From NCBI GenBank assembly GCA_018266845.1, contig JAFDZO010000009.1, forward strand, positions 253 to 64,252: 64,000 bases of DNA, written 5' to 3'. Below, one piece after another: positions 18,158 through 27,958 of the stretch; within the stretch, counting starts at the first letter, position 1; the number at the start of each line of letters is the position of its first letter. This stretch comes from Bacteroidota bacterium (GTDB lineage: Bacteria; Bacteroidota; Ignavibacteria; Tepidaquicellales; Tepidaquicellaceae). Below the pieces are notes generated by a model. That model was not told the DNA's origin, searched no databases, and saw only the letters and a program-made list of their open reading frames with translations. Both the position numbers and the translations under genes were made by a program.

Positions 18158-18849
18158 TATAATTTTGTCAATGCTCTTGCCAAATCTAAATCTTCATAGT
18201 TATCAACGTCAACTGCTCTCTTCCAGTCTATTTCCCACCATACATGTCCGGTACCGTAGAACGTTCCTTCTTTTTTCAGTGCTTCAATGTTTGCAATCCA
18301 AATGGCTCCGGTAGGGGAGAATAACTCCGGTAAATCTTGAGAGCGGGTTGTCTTTGCTTCGGGGTAAATCCATGTTGACTCATACTTATCATTCAGCTTC
18401 ATTGCCCACCAGGGATTCATCCATGCATATTTATAGCACGATAAAACAAAAGGTGCTTTTTGCTCATTGAAAAATTTATAGCTGTCGGTTATATCCTGCG
18501 CATTGCGTAATGGACATACTGTAAATAACTGCATAACATCGTCAAATTTTTCTCCTCTTTCTTCTAACTGAGTTAAAGTGCGTATTGTTGCTTCGCTTAC
18601 AGGACTTATATCATCAGCTTTATCATCTCTCAAGAAAGGAACTTCAGCACCCCACTCTTCACTGACTTTTGCTATTTCATCAGAATCGGTACTTACAATA
18701 ATTTTTGAAAAAAGTCCGCTTTCTTTAGCAGCTTCGATTGTCCAGGCAATTAATGGTTTGCCGTTAAAATCTATTATGTTTTTTCCGGGGATTCTTTTTG
18801 AACCGCCCCTTGCCGGAATTATTGCTACTACTTTTTTATTTTCTGACAT
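18157..18849 (-). CDS. pseF: Pseudaminic acid cytidylyltransferase
   Basis: CMP-sugar synthetase of 230 residues that activates the nonulosonic acid with CTP. The N-terminal P-loop-like motif IIPARGGSKRIPGKN is intact, followed by NGKPLIAWTIEAAKESG and VSTDSDEIA. The central LFTVCPLRNAQDI and the C-terminal EIDWKRAVDVDNYEDL (metal-binding Asp pair) complete the family pattern. Length is normal. It overlaps the upstream oxidoreductase by 14 bp. Assignment to pseudaminic rather than neuraminic acid rests on the neighbouring PseB, PseC, PseG and PseI. Confidence 0.92.
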   Translation of the reverse strand: MSENKKVVAIIPARGGSKRIPGKNIIDFNGKPLIAWTIEAAKESGLFSKIIVSTDSDEIAKVSEEWGAEVPFLRDDKADDISPVSEATIRTLTQLEERGEKFDDVMQLFTVCPLRNAQDITDSYKFFNEQKAPFVLSCYKYAWMNPWWAMKLNDKYESTWIYPEAKTTRSQDLPELFSPTGAIWIANIEALKKEGTFYGTGHVWWEIDWKRAVDVDNYEDLDLARALTKL

Positions 18850-19765
18850 CTATTTTTTCTATTATTTCTAATACTTTCATTGCTGAATTAAATGTTGCGT
18901 TTTCACTTTTTCCTCCATTAATAAATCCGATGAAGTCTTTCAATTGATTTACATACATATCATTGAACGCATTTTCATCAAAATGAATAATCTGTGTCGG
19001 TTCTAATTTTTCGTAAGGAGTGTATTCAACTGACTTCATCGTCCAAGCATATTTTCCTTTTTCAGTAAATGCCTCCCCGCAGTTTATATTCACAGGTGAA
19101 AAGAAATCGAGTTCAAAATTTATTCTGGCTCCGGTGGATGTTTTTGCCGTAAAGTAAGCAAAGTCATCACAATCCATTTCAAGGTGAGAAATTTTATCGG
19201 TTACTCCAGCTATACTTACCGGTTTTCCGAACCAATTAACCATCATATCAATTTCATGTGAAAAAGTTCTTATTACTCCGCCGCCTAATTTTTTTTGAGC
19301 TGCATACTCTGTTCTATAGTCTGCATAAGGATGAAACTTTGGAAGATAATATGAACGCTTAAAACTTATTTTAAAAATATTTTCTTTTTTTATTAATTCT
19401 TTGAAAAAAGTATTAATAGGATAAAATCTCATACAATATGCAACAAGAATGTCGTCGGCATAATCTTTTAATTTCAAACTTTCAGAAATAGAATCATCAA
19501 TTGGTTTCTCAATTAAAACCTTTATTCCTTTTTGTAAAAATGGAAGCGCTGTTTGAACATGAAGTGAAGTGGGATTTGCTATTAAAACTCCATCCGGTTT
19601 GTACTCTATAGCATCTTCAATAGTATAAAACTCCTGAATTGAAGATTTATCTTTTAAAGTTCCCTTGTTTGTTCTTAAGGCGGCAGCTTCAACTCCGGGT
19701 ATTTTGAGTAATGAATCTAAATGACGTTTACCAATCGAACCTAAGCCTGCTATTAAAATCTTCAC
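18836..19765 (-). CDS. Gfo/Idh/MocA family oxidoreductase
   Basis: 309 residues with Rossmann motif IAGLGSIGKRHLDSL and the E-K-P motif in VLIEKPIDD. The segment GGGVIRTFSHEIDMMVNWFG contains the conserved His of the active site. The family occurs in pseudaminic and legionaminic acid loci, and here it lies between pseF and another oxidoreductase (4-bp overlap). A good ribosome-binding site, GAGGTGAAG, precedes the start. Its exact substrate is unknown. It may act on a nonulosonic acid derivative or a separate hexose. Confidence 0.85.
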   Translation of the reverse strand: MKILIAGLGSIGKRHLDSLLKIPGVEAAALRTNKGTLKDKSSIQEFYTIEDAIEYKPDGVLIANPTSLHVQTALPFLQKGIKVLIEKPIDDSISESLKLKDYADDILVAYCMRFYPINTFFKELIKKENIFKISFKRSYYLPKFHPYADYRTEYAAQKKLGGGVIRTFSHEIDMMVNWFGKPVSIAGVTDKISHLEMDCDDFAYFTAKTSTGARINFELDFFSPVNINCGEAFTEKGKYAWTMKSVEYTPYEKLEPTQIIHFDENAFNDMYVNQLKDFIGFINGGKSENATFNSAMKVLEIIEKIDVRK

Positions 19766-20658
19766 CTCATCCCTTTCTCTATAATATCAACAATTTCAAG
19801 TGTCTCATTTCTGTCAAAATTTTCTGATGTCCTTTTTATAACATTTACAAAATTTTCCAATGAAGATTTGAATGCGTTATATGAATCATGAAATGTTTTT
19901 GTAACAGAACCTTTATCTCCGAAAAATTTTATTTCTAAAGGAACAGGCGTATTCCCGGTTACTTTCAAATAAGCTGAAATATTTTCCCAATTTACAAGAA
20001 CCTGATGAATCTCACCATTCTTAATTGCCTTTACATCTGACAACTCACCTCTATTTGGAAGCTGCGAAATTAAAGGTTCAAGAATATGAATTGAATAGGT
20101 GCTCCATTTTTTCATCACAGAGCCTTCAACAAATTTTATATTGCCAATCTTCTCCTTGTCTTCATCTGTTAAAATTAATTCCTTTGCAAATCTCAGAGAA
20201 CTGCATGTATATATTTGGTTTTCATTTTGCTGAGCATTAATCATTTTCCGCGCATCTGAAACTGTAGTTGCAAAAGGTTTATCTATAAAAATCGGTATCC
20301 CTGCTTTTAGAAAGGGGAGAGACATTTCCAAATGATTTTCTCCGTCATCTCTTGCCAATAACAATGCATCAATATTGTCAATCATATCTTCCATATTATC
20401 ACAAATATTTTCAATCTTTGATGCTTTTGCAATATGCTGCGAAATACTTTTATCTTGTGTCCAGATATAGTTAACATTTCCTAAATGAGATAATCCGTCA
20501 TCAGGAAACTTTTGTTTAGAAAGATAGTCAAGGATAACAGGGAAAGGACAATCTTTCATATACTCAGAATTATATCCGTTAAATATCGCGCTCCATGAAT
20601 ACGGATGTCCGTTTCCTTCGCTCATTCCTATTACACCAAGTCTTAATTTTTCTGCCAC
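19762..20658 (-). CDS. Gfo/Idh/MocA family oxidoreductase, divergent
   Basis: 298 residues. The Rossmann motif reads VIGMSEGNGHPYSW, longer and less glycine-rich than usual, and the E-K-P motif has become D-K-P (IFIDKPFA). Both changes recur in a subgroup seen with nonulosonic acid genes, so the protein may still be active, but cofactor binding should differ from its three paralogues in this locus. It overlaps the aldo/keto reductase by 16 bp and the next oxidoreductase by 4 bp. Substrate unknown. Confidence 0.8.
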   Translation of the reverse strand: MAEKLRLGVIGMSEGNGHPYSWSAIFNGYNSEYMKDCPFPVILDYLSKQKFPDDGLSHLGNVNYIWTQDKSISQHIAKASKIENICDNMEDMIDNIDALLLARDDGENHLEMSLPFLKAGIPIFIDKPFATTVSDARKMINAQQNENQIYTCSSLRFAKELILTDEDKEKIGNIKFVEGSVMKKWSTYSIHILEPLISQLPNRGELSDVKAIKNGEIHQVLVNWENISAYLKVTGNTPVPLEIKFFGDKGSVTKTFHDSYNAFKSSLENFVNVIKRTSENFDRNETLEIVDIIEKGMR

Positions 20659-21482
20659 AATGAAGGCATTAAAATATTTTCGGAAATATTTTTTGTAATC
20701 ACAGGTAAGTTTTCAGCGGTGCTAATTCCATTTAGATTATCTTTTAACTGAGAAAGATTTTCCACTCCGATAATCACTCTATCTATATAAGAACAATCGC
20801 AAACAAATTTTAATAAACTGCCTGATAAATTTTTTATGGAGTTTTGTAAATTTTTGATTTCAGGCTTTACTTCGTCAAAGTGAGAACTTAATGATTCACT
20901 TTCCATAAAAAACAAACCCTGTAAAAAAGCAGAACGTGTATGTATTTCACATCCTTTGGAATGTAAATCAATCATCTGTTCTTGAAATCTGTTATCGAAA
21001 TAATTGTAAGGGACTTGTATAAGGTCAGGAATAAAATTCTTTTCTAATAGTTTCGTAAGCTCTTCCGGTTTATTCAGAGAAAAACCAATTTTGGTTACTA
21101 ATTTTTCTTCTTTAGCTTTCAACAGCTCATCCCATTGATTTGGATTTTCTAATACATCCATCGGTCTATGAGCTAAGTAACCGTAAATATTTTTTTGCTT
21201 TAACTTCTCTAAACTTTGTTGAAGCTGAACTTTAATCGTTTCTTTTTCATTCGGAGGCATGAACTTTGAGATAACTCTAAATCCACCAAGATTATTCTCT
21301 CCGAGTATCTTTTCCGCTTCACCGTAAGCTGAAGCAGTGTCTAAGGTATCAATGTCGTTTTCAGAAGCATATTGAAGAATCTTTGAAACTTCTTCTGAAT
21401 TAGTTCTTCCCGATTTGTTTGAAATGCCATAATCTAATCCAAACTGTACTGTGCCTAATCCTACCTTTGAATTAAGATTCAT
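20643..21482 (-). CDS. Aldo/keto reductase
   Basis: 279-residue (beta/alpha)8 NADPH-dependent reductase. The catalytic tetrad looks intact: Asp and Tyr in TLDTASAYGEAE, Lys in VISKFM, and His in LAHRPMDVL. It starts VGLGTVQFGLDYGISN, as in the group common in nonulosonic acid loci. It lies between PseC (11-bp overlap) and the divergent oxidoreductase (16-bp overlap), so it is tightly coupled to the pathway, although the core pseudaminic acid route needs no such enzyme. It may reduce a side-branch keto sugar. Confidence 0.86.
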   Translation of the reverse strand: MNLNSKVGLGTVQFGLDYGISNKSGRTNSEEVSKILQYASENDIDTLDTASAYGEAEKILGENNLGGFRVISKFMPPNEKETIKVQLQQSLEKLKQKNIYGYLAHRPMDVLENPNQWDELLKAKEEKLVTKIGFSLNKPEELTKLLEKNFIPDLIQVPYNYFDNRFQEQMIDLHSKGCEIHTRSAFLQGLFFMESESLSSHFDEVKPEIKNLQNSIKNLSGSLLKFVCDCSYIDRVIIGVENLSQLKDNLNGISTAENLPVITKNISENILMPSLWQKN

Positions 21483-22668
21483 AAAAGGAATTTATGCAAT
21501 CAATTACATACTGCTGTTCATCGCTGCTTAATGTAGGATACATAGGCAGACTGATGCAATGCCTATAATAATTTTCTGAAAGAGGCATATCACCTTCTTT
21601 CCAACCGAATGATTTATAATAGGGCATCAAGTGAGTTGGAATATAATGTATCTGAGCAAAAATATTTTTTCCTCTTAGATAATTATATAGACCTAATCTA
21701 TTCTCCGCTTCGATTATATATAAATGATATGCGTGTCCCTCAACGGCTCCTGATTGTCCTTTAATATAGTTTTTTCCATTAAATGCTTTTTCATAAACAG
21801 CTGCAATTTCTCTTCTTCTTGCTAATCCTTCATCAGCTCTCTTTAACTGACTTGTGCCTAACGCAGCTTGAAAATCAGTTAGGCGATAATTGAAGCCCAG
21901 CATTTGCATTTCCATATACCAGTTCGGATAATCATTTCCTTTTACATCACTAGTTCCTGCTGCGAATTCAATCGTATTTTTATACGCATCATTACTTTTT
22001 ACAATGCCATGGGTTCTAAGTATTAATAGCTTTTCATAGAGGTCTTTATTATTTGTTGTAATCATTCCGCCCTCGCCGGCTGCAATGTGTTTTACAGGAT
22101 GAAAAGAAAAAATTGCAAGCTCTGCAAATTTTCCGTTTCCGCAGAATTGTTTTTCTCCTTTGCTATCTACAAAATATCCGCCCGGCGCATGACAAGCATC
22201 TTCAATAATCCATAAATTATATTCATCGGCAAGCTTTCTGAACTCTTCTAAGTTAACCGCCCTACCTGCAAAATCAACCGGTACAATTCCTTTATATGTT
22301 CCCTTTGGAGAGCCTTCCAATAATTTTCTTACATTGTTTATATCAATCAGATATGTATCAGGATTTATATCGGCAAATACAACTTCACCTCCGCAGTATC
22401 TGACGCAATTGGAAGATGCTGCAAATGTAATTGGAGGAGTAATAACTTTATCACCTTCTTTTATATCCAATGCAAGCGCGCATAAGTGTAATGCAGCAGT
22501 TCCGTTAGCAACTGCCACGGCATACTTGCAGCCGATGTATTTGGCAAAAGCTTCTTCAAATTCTTTAATCTTTGGTCCCTGTGTAAGATAATCTGATTTC
22601 AGTGTATCAACAACTGTATCAATATCTTCCTGTGTGATGTTTTGTCTTCCGTATGGAATTGCTTTCAT
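21472..22668 (-). CDS. pseC: UDP-4-amino-4,6-dideoxy-N-acetyl-beta-L-altrosamine transaminase
   Basis: PLP-dependent aminotransferase of 398 residues, the second enzyme of the pathway, adding an amino group at C4 from glutamate. MKAIPYGRQNITQEDI is the typical PseC opening. VANGTAALHL, the PLP-Asp in IIEDACHAPGG, and the Schiff-base Lys in FSFHPVKHIAAGEGG are present. The next gene in operon order is an aldo/keto reductase, and the gene before it is PseB, 2 bp away, matching the reaction order. No truncation. Confidence 0.94.
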   Translation of the reverse strand: MKAIPYGRQNITQEDIDTVVDTLKSDYLTQGPKIKEFEEAFAKYIGCKYAVAVANGTAALHLCALALDIKEGDKVITPPITFAASSNCVRYCGGEVVFADINPDTYLIDINNVRKLLEGSPKGTYKGIVPVDFAGRAVNLEEFRKLADEYNLWIIEDACHAPGGYFVDSKGEKQFCGNGKFAELAIFSFHPVKHIAAGEGGMITTNNKDLYEKLLILRTHGIVKSNDAYKNTIEFAAGTSDVKGNDYPNWYMEMQMLGFNYRLTDFQAALGTSQLKRADEGLARRREIAAVYEKAFNGKNYIKGQSGAVEGHAYHLYIIEAENRLGLYNYLRGKNIFAQIHYIPTHLMPYYKSFGWKEGDMPLSENYYRHCISLPMYPTLSSDEQQYVIDCINSFYES

Positions 22669-22670
22669 AG

Positions 22671-23687
22671 TTATACTGTAAATGTAGGATCTACGTGTTC
22701 TTTAATTAATTTTCTTAATGATTCAACTGATTCCCAATCAGTGTTTTCTTTCGAGTTGTATCTGAATCCGAACTCAACTTTTTTAGCATTAAATTTTTCC
22801 ATAAATTGATCATGTGTCCAGCTTATTGTCCAAGAGGGAAGTATTGTATAATATTTTCCTAAGTCATATGTATAGAAAGAATCTGAAGAAGTAATCATTT
22901 CTTCGTGAACTTTTTCTCCGGGTCTTATTCCTACTATTGGTTTTTCACAATCAGGTCCGATAGCTTCCGCAACATCAAGGATATTGTAAGAAGGAATTTT
23001 AGGAACAAAAATTTCTCCGCCCCAAGCATGCTCCATTGCGTGCATAATCATATCAACTCCACCTTGCAGAGAAATATTAAATCTTGTCATAGTCGGATCA
23101 GTAATGGGAAGCACACCTGAACTTCTTTTCTTTAAGAAGAAGGGAATAACAGAACCGTTAGAACCCATTACATTGCCATATCTTACAACTGAAAAGGTTA
23201 TCGGATTCCAGCCTTTAATATTATTTGCAGCAATAAATAATTTGTCAGAAGCTAATTTTGTCGCGCCGTATAAATTTACAGGCGCGCAGGCTTTGTCTGT
23301 TGATAATGCAACTACTCTTTCTACTTTTGAATCAAGGCAGGCATTTATAACATTTTCTGCTCCAAGTACATTTGTTTTTACACATTCAGTTGGGTTATAT
23401 TCTGCAATATGTACATGCTTCATTGCTGCAGCATGAATTACATATTGAATTCCCTGTAAAGCTTTTTTTAATCTGTCAATATCTCTTACGTCTCCAATAA
23501 AATATCTTATCTGCGGATATTTGCTTTCGGGAAATTCCTGAGCCATTTCAAACTGCTTTTGCTCATCTCTTGAATAAATTACAAGACGCCCAATATCAGG
23601 GTGATTCTTTAAAAAATATTTTGTTAGAGCCTTACCCAAAGAGCCCGTGCCGCCGGTGATAAGAATTGATTTGTCTTGTAAATTCAT
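22671..23687 (-). CDS. pseB: UDP-N-acetylglucosamine 4,6-dehydratase (inverting)
   Basis: First committed enzyme of pseudaminic acid synthesis, 338 residues. It dehydrates UDP-GlcNAc at C4/C6 and inverts C5. The NADP motif ITGGTGSLGKALTKYFL, the catalytic region STDKACAPVNLYGATKLASDK (S-T-D-K and Y-x3-K) and MKHVHIAEYNP are standard. The typical C-terminal RPGEKVHEEM is present. No Shine-Dalgarno is visible before the ATG. It is 19 bp downstream of the ABC exporter, at the start of the run of Pse genes. Confidence 0.95.
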   Translation of the reverse strand: MNLQDKSILITGGTGSLGKALTKYFLKNHPDIGRLVIYSRDEQKQFEMAQEFPESKYPQIRYFIGDVRDIDRLKKALQGIQYVIHAAAMKHVHIAEYNPTECVKTNVLGAENVINACLDSKVERVVALSTDKACAPVNLYGATKLASDKLFIAANNIKGWNPITFSVVRYGNVMGSNGSVIPFFLKKRSSGVLPITDPTMTRFNISLQGGVDMIMHAMEHAWGGEIFVPKIPSYNILDVAEAIGPDCEKPIVGIRPGEKVHEEMITSSDSFYTYDLGKYYTILPSWTISWTHDQFMEKFNAKKVEFGFRYNSKENTDWESVESLRKLIKEHVDPTFTV

Positions 23688-23706
23688 TTATTGTTCTGTT
23701 ATTTTT

Positions 23707-25509
23707 TTATTGCTGTAAATCCTGAAGTTCCACCATTCGTTTAAAATTAGGAACTTTTTTTATTAACTCGCCGAATTCTCCTACCTGAGCGATTTTTCCT
23801 TCGCTCATAAAGACAATTCTGTTTGCGTTTTTTATAGTTGAAAGCCTGTGCGCTACAATTAAAATTGTGTAATATCCTTTTAAGCTGTCTATGTTATCCT
23901 GTATGGCTTTTTCTGTCTCTGAATCGAGGGCTGAAGTTGCTTCATCTAAAATCAGTATATCAATGCTTTTATATAACTCGCGCGCTATCGAAATTCTTTG
24001 CTTTTGTCCGCCGCTTAGGTTTACTCCGAAATGACCAAGCACGGTATTTTCTTTTTCAGGAAGACTGTTAATAAATTCGTCAACGGATGCTTTCTTTATT
24101 GCATTTTGAAATTTTTTCTTATTCTCTTCCGAAGGAGTATCCCAAAAGCTTACATTATTAAATATTGTATCGTTGAAAATTACCGGGTCTTGAGTTATAT
24201 AGCCGATTCTATTCTGGTATGTTGCAATGTTTAAATCTTCCCGCAATCTTCCGTCAATAAGCATTGACCCTTTATCAAGAGGAAAAAGCCCTGAAAGTAA
24301 ATTTACGAGTGTAGTTTTGCCGCTGCCGCTTTCTCCCACAAATGCAATCACTTCGTTTTTTGAAACTATCAAATCAACATCCTCCAGAATCGGTTTATCT
24401 TTATAGGAGAAACTTGCATTTTTTAATTCTATCTTTGAATTAAATTCTGAAATTTCTTTTTTTCCTGAAATTTCTTTATTGCTTTCTAGTTTCTCGCCGA
24501 ACTCTTTCATATGCGTTAGTGAACCTGATACTGCAAGAAACTGATTCCATGTTCCCTGCATTAGCATAAGATATGAAAGTGCGCGGTAAAAGAATAATAA
24601 ACTGATAAGTATCGGTCCTAGTGAAGAACCAAGCACGCTTGTCTGAAGAAAGATTACAAGAGCAACAACTATAATGATAAGCGGTTCGCGGGTTGCAGCT
24701 AAAAATGAAGAAAGAACCCCGATTTTTTTATTTGTCTTTTCAATTTTGTAAACAGCTTCGTATAGCTTTTTGCTGTACTTAAAAAGATATGAGGTAGCTT
24801 TTAAATATTTAAAATTTGTTACGTACTGAATTATTAATCCCTGAAAAAAATTGTTATCTATCGTAAGCTTATATGAAACTCCATGAGTTTTTTTATAGAT
24901 TTTTTGATAGATAAAATTAGAAAGTCCGCCCCCGACACTGACAAGAATTGCAAACTGCGCATCTATAAGAAATGCGAATCCCATATACACAAGTACCATA
25001 ATTGCAAGTTGAATACCTATGAAATAATTGTCAAATGCCTTTACAACTCTTTCAACCTCACCCGTTAAAGAATTTTGAATCTGACCGACATCAGAGAGGA
25101 CAAACGATTTGTATCGCATTGAGTTGAGTCCGTCTATGTTGTTCAGTCTTATTTTTCTGATGAATAACTGCTGAACTGAAACGTGATAATATCCCTGATA
25201 AAAAAAGGCTATGCCTTTAAGGATAAAAAATACGCACATCAAAACAAGGATTGAAAATAAGTTTACTCCAAACCCAAGCATCTGGACAAAATTTACAAGA
25301 AATTTTAGATTACCCAGTGAATCTGCTGATACTGAAGAACTGTTATTGACCATCTGAAGCAGCGGTAAAAACATAGCAAGCCCAAAACCGTCCAGTACTC
25401 CGACAGCAATGCTTAGAGCCAATACGATGAAAACCCTGAATCGTAAATAGCGGAAAAAGTAGGAGAAGTTGGTGAAGTATTTTTTTATGAGCTGCTTAAA
25501 TTTATTCAA
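23707..25509 (-). CDS. ABC exporter with fused permease and ATPase (PglK/MsbA-like)
   Basis: 600 residues: an N-terminal permease of about six TM helices (first near residues 27-50), then an ATPase from about 355. Walker A GESGSGKTTLVNLL, signature LSGGQKQRISIARE, Walker B DILILDEATSALD and the switch His in VAHRLSTI are intact. Such exporters flip lipid-linked oligosaccharides (PglK) or lipids (MsbA). Position at the head of the polysaccharide operon, between the export kinase and pseB, favours flipping of the assembled glycan. About 205 bp separate it from the kinase gene, possibly with an internal promoter. Confidence 0.88.
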   Translation of the reverse strand: MNKFKQLIKKYFTNFSYFFRYLRFRVFIVLALSIAVGVLDGFGLAMFLPLLQMVNNSSSVSADSLGNLKFLVNFVQMLGFGVNLFSILVLMCVFFILKGIAFFYQGYYHVSVQQLFIRKIRLNNIDGLNSMRYKSFVLSDVGQIQNSLTGEVERVVKAFDNYFIGIQLAIMVLVYMGFAFLIDAQFAILVSVGGGLSNFIYQKIYKKTHGVSYKLTIDNNFFQGLIIQYVTNFKYLKATSYLFKYSKKLYEAVYKIEKTNKKIGVLSSFLAATREPLIIIVVALVIFLQTSVLGSSLGPILISLLFFYRALSYLMLMQGTWNQFLAVSGSLTHMKEFGEKLESNKEISGKKEISEFNSKIELKNASFSYKDKPILEDVDLIVSKNEVIAFVGESGSGKTTLVNLLSGLFPLDKGSMLIDGRLREDLNIATYQNRIGYITQDPVIFNDTIFNNVSFWDTPSEENKKKFQNAIKKASVDEFINSLPEKENTVLGHFGVNLSGGQKQRISIARELYKSIDILILDEATSALDSETEKAIQDNIDSLKGYYTILIVAHRLSTIKNANRIVFMSEGKIAQVGEFGELIKKVPNFKRMVELQDLQQ

Positions 25510-25714
25510 CGCTGCTAATGCTTGCTTTTATTCACCCGGATTGACAATTGCTGATTTCTTAAAAATCACATCTAACCGGCGGATAAAAGAAAAAAGGTGA
25601 GTATTTTCGAGTTTTATATCCCGGAGTATTGCGATGTTTCCCCGGGATATAATTGAAGCTTTGACAAGAATATTTTACGCGCAGATTTAAGAACTATGCG
25701 CCGAAAGAGTCAAG

Positions 25715-27952
25715 TTATGACTTTGATTCCTTCTTTGTCTGATCGTTATGGTAGTAATAGTAGTAATAATTGTAATAGTATCCGTATGATGACTTGTACT
25801 TAAAGTTATTCAAAACAACACCGAGCAGGTTATGTTTATTTACGCCTGTAAGCCTTGCATACGTAGTAAATAAAGCCTGCTTAATTGTTTTATTTGATTG
25901 CGCAATAAGTATTGCTCCGTCTGTTAAATTGTATAAAATTTCCGAATCTGTTACGCTAAGGAAAGGCGGTGAGTCAATAATAAGTATATCATACATCTCT
26001 TCAAGCTTTTGTATAAACTTTTTCATTTGCATAGAACCAAGAATTTCCGACGGATTAGGGGGGATTGTTCCGGCTGAAATTACAAATAAATTATCGAGTT
26101 CGGTTTTTCTTGTGATTTCTTCCAAAGTGCAGTTTGAAAAAAGATAATCACTTAGTCCGGGGTATCTTTCAAGATTAAAGAGAGAGTGTACTCTTGGTTT
26201 ACGTAAGTCGCAGTCCAATATCAATGTCTTCTTGCCTGCAAGCGCAAAACTTCCGGCAAGATTTACGGAAACAGTAGTCTTACCTTCTGAAGGAATCGAA
26301 GATGTAATAAGAATGGATTTTAAAGGCTTTTCCTCTAATTTTGAAAACTGTATCCTTGTTCTAAGAGCTTTGAATGCTTCTGATATATTAGACTTGTTCT
26401 TCATGTGCATGTGAAATTCATGCGAAGGCGAATTTTCAATATCTGCTTCTTCTATGTTTGGAATCCAGCAAAGAACGCTGACTCCTTTATTTTCAAGGTC
26501 TTCAGGTGTTTTAATGGTTCTATCAAACTTATCTAAGCCGAATACAAATAAAAATCCAAGAGCTAAACCGACTGAAGTTCCAATAAGAATTAATCTTACT
26601 CTGTTTGGAGCAATTGGTCCGTAATTATCTGTTCCCGGGTCAATTATGGAGGCATTTCCTAATCTTGATCTTTCATTGATTAAAGCTTCCTGATATTTAC
26701 CTTCAATTGTTGTGTAAAGTTTTTCGGAAGCGGTTTTATTTCTTTCTAACTTTGCGTATTCTATTACAGTAGAAGGCAGCTCGCTGAATTTTGCTTCGTA
26801 TCCTTTTGAAATTTTTGATATTGCGTTTTGCTTGTTCTTTAAAGATTTTGCTTCAACCTGCGCTTCTAACAATTTTGTTGACAAATTTTCTTTTTCACCG
26901 GGAGTTGTTGAGTTTATTCCCGATTTCAATATCTGCAATTGTGCGTCATAATCTTTTCTTAAAGCCGAAATTTTATTCTCAGCATCTTTTTCAATCTCTG
27001 TTCTTACCTTAGGATTTGTTGCTTCTGAGAGAGCCAGCTGCTTTTGAACTTCTACATTTGCTATCTCGCTAAGTATTTTATTGAAGTACGGCTGATTTAT
27101 TTGTGAATTTATATAGGAGGTTAACTGAGGGTCTATTTTGCTGTATTCTGACTGTAGCTGGTTTAGATTAGACTCTGCTACTTTTATTTCAATATCATTT
27201 TCATTTTTTAATGCCTCAAGTTCAGATGAGCGCTGGATAAGATTTTTTACATTATCCTCCATGCTAATAATGCCGGTTCTTCTTTCATAATCCTCAAGCG
27301 AAGCTTCAGCTAATGATAACTCGTCAAATTTTTTCTTTTTTTCCTCCTCAAGGAGCTTTCTGATTGATGTCAACTGCGCTCTGCTCATATCAAGATTGTA
27401 CTTGATATAGGAATTTGCAACTGTGTAAGCTATTAACTGATTCTCTTTAAACAAATTTCCTTTAACTGCTATTTCGAGATTATCAATTCCTTTTGGATTT
27501 GTAATTTCGACTATCTTGTACAGCAATTCTCTTAAAGCAAGCTCACTAATAATAGTAGTATCTTTTTCGTTCTTTACCTTGATTAGGTAATTGAAGTTAG
27601 AAAGATTTTTTTCTGTCTTTAAAGTATCAAGAAGACTTTTTGTGGCTAAATCCCTGACGATATAACTCCTGATTAAGGCTATTTGGTTAGAAATATAATT
27701 TCCCTGACCGCCGAATTCCGGTCCTCTTATTTCTTCAAGAACGTTTCCTTGGGGCTTATCAATTTTAATAGTAACTTTCGATTCGTAAACATCCTTCAGG
27801 GTTTTTGAGTAGAAAAAGGTTGTTAGGAAGCTTACAACCATTAATGCAATTACGATATACTTGTTTTGTCCTAATGAGAATAAAAACCGCCTTACCTCTT
27901 CCGAATATTCATTTTCTAATTTAGTCTTTTCAGTATCGTTGATGTTATTCAT
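25715..27952 (-). CDS. wzc: Polysaccharide co-polymerase with tyrosine autokinase (Wzc type)
   Basis: 745-residue inner-membrane protein. TM1 spans about residues 31-48, followed by a long periplasmic coiled-coil region and TM2 (about 460-480, starting RLILIGTSVGLALG). The cytoplasmic BY-kinase has Walker A in SIPSEGKTTVSVN (near 552-564), Walker A' in LILDCDLRKP and Walker B in LIIDSPPFL. The C-terminal tail carries 11 tyrosines within 16 residues (719-734), the autophosphorylation cluster, which is unusually dense. Wzc controls polymer length and export together with the outer-membrane Wza-like protein, here probably encoded by the gene 6 bp upstream. Confidence 0.92.
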   Translation of the reverse strand: MNNINDTEKTKLENEYSEEVRRFLFSLGQNKYIVIALMVVSFLTTFFYSKTLKDVYESKVTIKIDKPQGNVLEEIRGPEFGGQGNYISNQIALIRSYIVRDLATKSLLDTLKTEKNLSNFNYLIKVKNEKDTTIISELALRELLYKIVEITNPKGIDNLEIAVKGNLFKENQLIAYTVANSYIKYNLDMSRAQLTSIRKLLEEEKKKKFDELSLAEASLEDYERRTGIISMEDNVKNLIQRSSELEALKNENDIEIKVAESNLNQLQSEYSKIDPQLTSYINSQINQPYFNKILSEIANVEVQKQLALSEATNPKVRTEIEKDAENKISALRKDYDAQLQILKSGINSTTPGEKENLSTKLLEAQVEAKSLKNKQNAISKISKGYEAKFSELPSTVIEYAKLERNKTASEKLYTTIEGKYQEALINERSRLGNASIIDPGTDNYGPIAPNRVRLILIGTSVGLALGFLFVFGLDKFDRTIKTPEDLENKGVSVLCWIPNIEEADIENSPSHEFHMHMKNKSNISEAFKALRTRIQFSKLEEKPLKSILITSSIPSEGKTTVSVNLAGSFALAGKKTLILDCDLRKPRVHSLFNLERYPGLSDYLFSNCTLEEITRKTELDNLFVISAGTIPPNPSEILGSMQMKKFIQKLEEMYDILIIDSPPFLSVTDSEILYNLTDGAILIAQSNKTIKQALFTTYARLTGVNKHNLLGVVLNNFKYKSSYGYYYNYYYYYYHNDQTKKESKS

Positions 27953-27958
27953 TTATTA

